A stretch of DNA of 7,965 nucleotides. Source: SAR86 cluster bacterium. GTDB lineage: Bacteria; Pseudomonadota; Gammaproteobacteria; SAR86; D2472. This document shows, piece after piece, positions 5,622 to 7,965 of the stretch. Below the pieces are notes generated by a model, which saw only the letters and a list, made by a program, of their open reading frames with translations, was not told the DNA's origin and searched no databases. Made by a program: the position numbers and the translations under genes. The DNA is taken from contig JAQWJG010000003.1 in assembly GCA_029248485.1 (NCBI GenBank), positions 1-7,965 on the forward strand, in the 5' to 3' direction. Each line of letters begins with the position of its first letter. Within the stretch, counting starts at the first letter, position 1.

Positions 5622-6902
5622 ATGTTTTGGTCAAAGGTTTTTTTGCCTACTTTAAAAGATTCACCTCAAGATGCCGAGATTATTAGTCATAAATTAATGC
5701 TAAGGTCTGGAATGATACGTAGGGTGACATCCGGTATATACACTTGGCTTCCTCTTGGCTTAAGAGTGTTGAGGAAAGTTGAAAATATTGTTAGAGAAGA
5801 GATGAATGCTTCTGGAGCACAAGAAGTTCTTATGCCGATGGTTCAGCCAAGAGAGCTTTGGGAGGAAACTCACAGATGGGAAAAAATGGGACCAGAGCTG
5901 TTACGAATTCAAGATAGGCATGAAAGAGATTTCTGCCTTGGCCCTACGCATGAAGAGGTAATTACAGACTTAATTAGAAATAATATTAAAAGTTATAAAG
6001 AGTTGCCGCTCAACCTTTATCAAATTCAAACTAAATTTAGGGATGAGGTCAGACCAAGATATGGTGTCATGCGTGGAAGAGAATTCCTCATGAAAGATTC
6101 ATATAGCTTCAATCTGAATGAAGAATCATTAGCTGAATCATATCTTTTAATGAAAAATACATATAAAAAAATTATAGATAGACTAGGACTGAAATTTAAA
6201 ATTGTCAAAGCAGATTCAGGGGCGATTGGTGGAGATACATCGGAAGAATTTCATATTTTAGCAGAGAATGGAGAGGATACCATTGCAGTAAGTGACTCCT
6301 CAGATTTTGCTATCAATACTGAGCTTTTGCTTAAAGAGGGAGAAGATTTAAAATCCCTGCAGGGCAAGCCATCCCCAGATGGAGAAGGCGTAATTGAAAT
6401 TAAAAAAGGGATTGAAATTGGCCATATTTTTCAACTTGGAAGAGTCTATGCAGATGCGATGAATGCAAATGTTCTAGATCAAGAGGGTAAGGCAAGGAGC
6501 CTTTTTATGGGTTGCTATGGAATTGGGGTTTCTAGACTTGTCGCAGCGGCAATTGAACAAAATAATGACGATAAGGGAATCATTTGGCCAGATTCTATCG
6601 CTCCATACGAGGTAAATATAGTAGCCATAGGTTTTGATAAGGATAAAGAGATATCAAAAGCTGCTATGGATTTATATAACCAATTATTATCTATGGGCTA
6701 TGAAGTAATGCTGGATGATCGCAAAGATGGTTATGGCACCAAAATGAAGGATGCTGAACTAATTGGAATACCAATCAATGTCATTGTTGGCAAACAATAC
6801 CTTCAAAATAATGAAATAGAGCTTCAACACAGAGATGGTCAAAGCTCTACTGGAAAATTTGAAGATATTTTAACTATCTTTGAACACTATAAAAGTAGCT
6901 AA
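5622..6902 (+). CDS. proS: Prolyl-tRNA synthetase lacking the INS editing domain
   Basis: This class IIa synthetase charges tRNA-Pro with proline. It has motif 1 ([17 protein letters not shown], ~45-61), the proline-binding TxE loop ([14 protein letters not shown], 106-119), motif 2 ([20 protein letters not shown], 138-157), motif 3 ([18 protein letters not shown], 296-313) and a C-terminal anticodon-binding domain (~330-426, with [19 protein letters not shown]). The usual gammaproteobacterial enzyme is about 570 residues; this one has 426. The missing ~160-170 residues are the INS domain, which normally hydrolyses Ala-tRNA-Pro and sits between motifs 2 and 3. A short linker (~233-249) joins the two halves and the frame is intact. 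Residues on both sides resemble the full-length gamma enzyme more than the naturally short alphaproteobacterial one. No ribosome site is evident before the ATG at 5622. The stop abuts the convergent thiolase gene. Confidence 0.96.
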   Translation: MFWSKVFLPTLKDSPQDAEIISHKLMLRSGMIRRVTSGIYTWLPLGLRVLRKVENIVREEMNASGAQEVLMPMVQPRELWEETHRWEKMGPELLRIQDRHERDFCLGPTHEEVITDLIRNNIKSYKELPLNLYQIQTKFRDEVRPRYGVMRGREFLMKDSYSFNLNEESLAESYLLMKNTYKKIIDRLGLKFKIVKADSGAIGGDTSEEFHILAENGEDTIAVSDSSDFAINTELLLKEGEDLKSLQGKPSPDGEGVIEIKKGIEIGHIFQLGRVYADAMNANVLDQEGKARSLFMGCYGIGVSRLVAAAIEQNNDDKGIIWPDSIAPYEVNIVAIGFDKDKEISKAAMDLYNQLLSMGYEVMLDDRKDGYGTKMKDAELIGIPINVIVGKQYLQNNEIELQHRDGQSSTGKFEDILTIFEHYKSS

Positions 6903-7965
6903 TTATATTCTTTCAATAATTGTTGCATTAGCAGTACCGCCACCCTCACAAATTGCTTGAAGGCCATACTTACCATTTGTTCTTTCAAGTTCATGCAACA
7001 ATGTTGTCATTAATTTGGCTCCAGTTGCACCTAAGGGATGACCTAATGCCATTGCCCCACCATTAACATTTAATTTTTGCATGTCAGCTTTTAGCTCAAT
7101 CGCCCAAGATAAAGGAACGGGAGCGAAAGCTTCATTCACCTCATACAGATCAATATCATTGATATTTAAATTCGTAGCTTTTAATACTTTATGAGAAGCT
7201 GGTATAGGACCACCTAGCATCATTATCGGGTCATCACCCACAACACTAATACCAACAACCCTTGCTCTTGGATCTGCTTTCACCTTTTTGAGTCCTTCAT
7301 CATTACAAATCATTAGTGCAGCTGCGCCATCTGTAATTTGGCTTGCATTTCCAGCCGTAATGACGCCACCTTCAGTGACTGGATTTAATCCTGATAGCGC
7401 TTCTAGACTTGCGTCGTACCTAATTCCTTCATCATTTAGTACCATATCAGCCTTTCCTTCAGCATTCTTTGCTTGCACAGGAAGAATCTCTCTATCAAAA
7501 TACTTTCCCTCAACTGCTGCTGCAGCTTTTTGATGGCTGCTCAAAGCAAACTGATCAAGATCTTCTCTTGATAAATTCCACTTTTTTGCCATCAGTTCTG
7601 CTCCTGTAAATTGAGAAAAGAAAATGCCGGGATATCTATCTTTCATTCCATCAGAATCAAATGGCAAGCCATGACCCGCTTCATAGCCATCTTTAATACT
7701 TGCTCCAATTGGTACCATAGACATTACCTCTACGCCTCCTCCAATCACGACATCCTGAGTGCCAGACATAACAGCTTGAATTGCAAAATGAATGGCTTGT
7801 TGAGATGAGCCACATTGACGATCTACCGATGTACCAGGAACTGATTCAGGGAGGCTGGAAGAAAGGATTGCATTTCTAGCAACATTACCAGATTGTGCTC
7901 CCACCTGATCAACACAACCAAAGATAACATCATCTATTAATTCGGGGTTAATCCCAGATTGGTGA
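6903..7965 (-). CDS. Acetyl-CoA acetyltransferase / acyl-CoA thiolase, N-terminus outside window
   Basis: The reading frame stays open to the window edge, so about 354 residues are visible and roughly 35-40 N-terminal ones are missing; a GTG at 7904 is an internal Val codon, not the start. The catalytic residues of a thiolase are present: the nucleophilic Cys in VDRQCGSSQQA (codon 7812-7814), the His in GGAMALGHPLGATGA (codon 7038-7040) and the second Cys in ICEGGGTANATIIE (codon 6948-6950). Thiolases condense or cleave acyl-CoA with CoA, in fatty-acid beta-oxidation or in acetoacetyl-CoA formation; the preferred chain length cannot be read here. The upstream segment GCVDQVGAQSGNVARNAIL resembles the acetyl-CoA acetyltransferase/FadA5-like branch rather than FadA. 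It runs convergent to proS, stop codon against stop codon. Confidence 0.93.
   Translation of the reverse strand, partial: HQSGINPELIDDVIFGCVDQVGAQSGNVARNAILSSSLPESVPGTSVDRQCGSSQQAIHFAIQAVMSGTQDVVIGGGVEVMSMVPIGASIKDGYEAGHGLPFDSDGMKDRYPGIFFSQFTGAELMAKKWNLSREDLDQFALSSHQKAAAAVEGKYFDREILPVQAKNAEGKADMVLNDEGIRYDASLEALSGLNPVTEGGVITAGNASQITDGAAALMICNDEGLKKVKADPRARVVGISVVGDDPIMMLGGPIPASHKVLKATNLNINDIDLYEVNEAFAPVPLSWAIELKADMQKLNVNGGAMALGHPLGATGAKLMTTLLHELERTNGKYGLQAICEGGGTANATIIERI

Noticed and set aside
6026..6208. Minus-strand 60-codon frame inside proS
   Set aside because: Antisense to conserved motif 2 of ProRS; no independent support.
6901..6921. Inverted repeat AATTAT/ATAATT at the convergent junction as a terminator
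   Set aside because: Only 6 bp, all A/T, with a 9-nt loop and no following U tract; too weak for an intrinsic terminator.
7288..7808. Two plus-strand frames opposite the thiolase gene
   Set aside because: Both are shadows of the conserved thiolase reading frame with no family resemblance.
7902..7904. GTG as the thiolase start
   Set aside because: The frame continues upstream to the window edge with conserved thiolase sequence (DDVIFGCVDQVGAQSGN), so this is an internal codon.

Overview
The window looks like chromosomal DNA from a streamlined, AT-rich gammaproteobacterium, most plausibly a marine lineage such as SAR86. This rests on the gene order (fmdB-aspS-yebC, then ybgC-tolQ-tolR-tolA-tolB), the very small intergenic spaces, AT-rich third codon positions, and gamma-type aspartyl- and prolyl-tRNA synthetases. 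The lineage name is inference; no rRNA or other direct phylogenetic marker is present.

Positions 1-5566 (all minus strand, read right to left) hold one tightly packed gene string: fmdB-type zinc ribbon, aspS, yebC, a small PD-(D/E)XK nuclease, ybgC, tolQ, tolR, tolA and the 5' end of tolB. Neighbours are separated by 14 nt or less, abut, or overlap by 4-23 bp. Starts such as TTG (tolR) and GTG (nuclease) suggest translational coupling. The tol genes encode the envelope-spanning Tol-Pal machine used in outer-membrane constriction at division. The upstream genes serve translation (AspRS, YebC) and probably DNA recombination (the nuclease).

Positions 5567-5621 are the only real intergenic gap, 55 bp between divergent fmdB and proS. 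It carries candidate -10 boxes for both directions. proS (5622-6902, plus) encodes a prolyl-tRNA synthetase that lacks the large internal editing domain of the usual bacterial enzyme. It meets, stop codon to stop codon with no spacer, a convergent thiolase gene (6903 to beyond the window end, minus).

The main points of interest are: (1) a Hjc-like PD-(D/E)XK nuclease in the place where ruvC-ruvA-ruvB normally lie between yebC and ybgC/tolQ, which suggests a replacement Holliday-junction resolvase; (2) a ProRS of gamma type that has lost its editing domain by an in-frame deletion; (3) an AspRS with the residues known from the non-discriminating Asp/Asn enzyme; (4) a very short TolA. There are no tRNAs, rRNAs, insertion sequences, CRISPR arrays or prophage remains, and no gene-free stretch above 300 bases.
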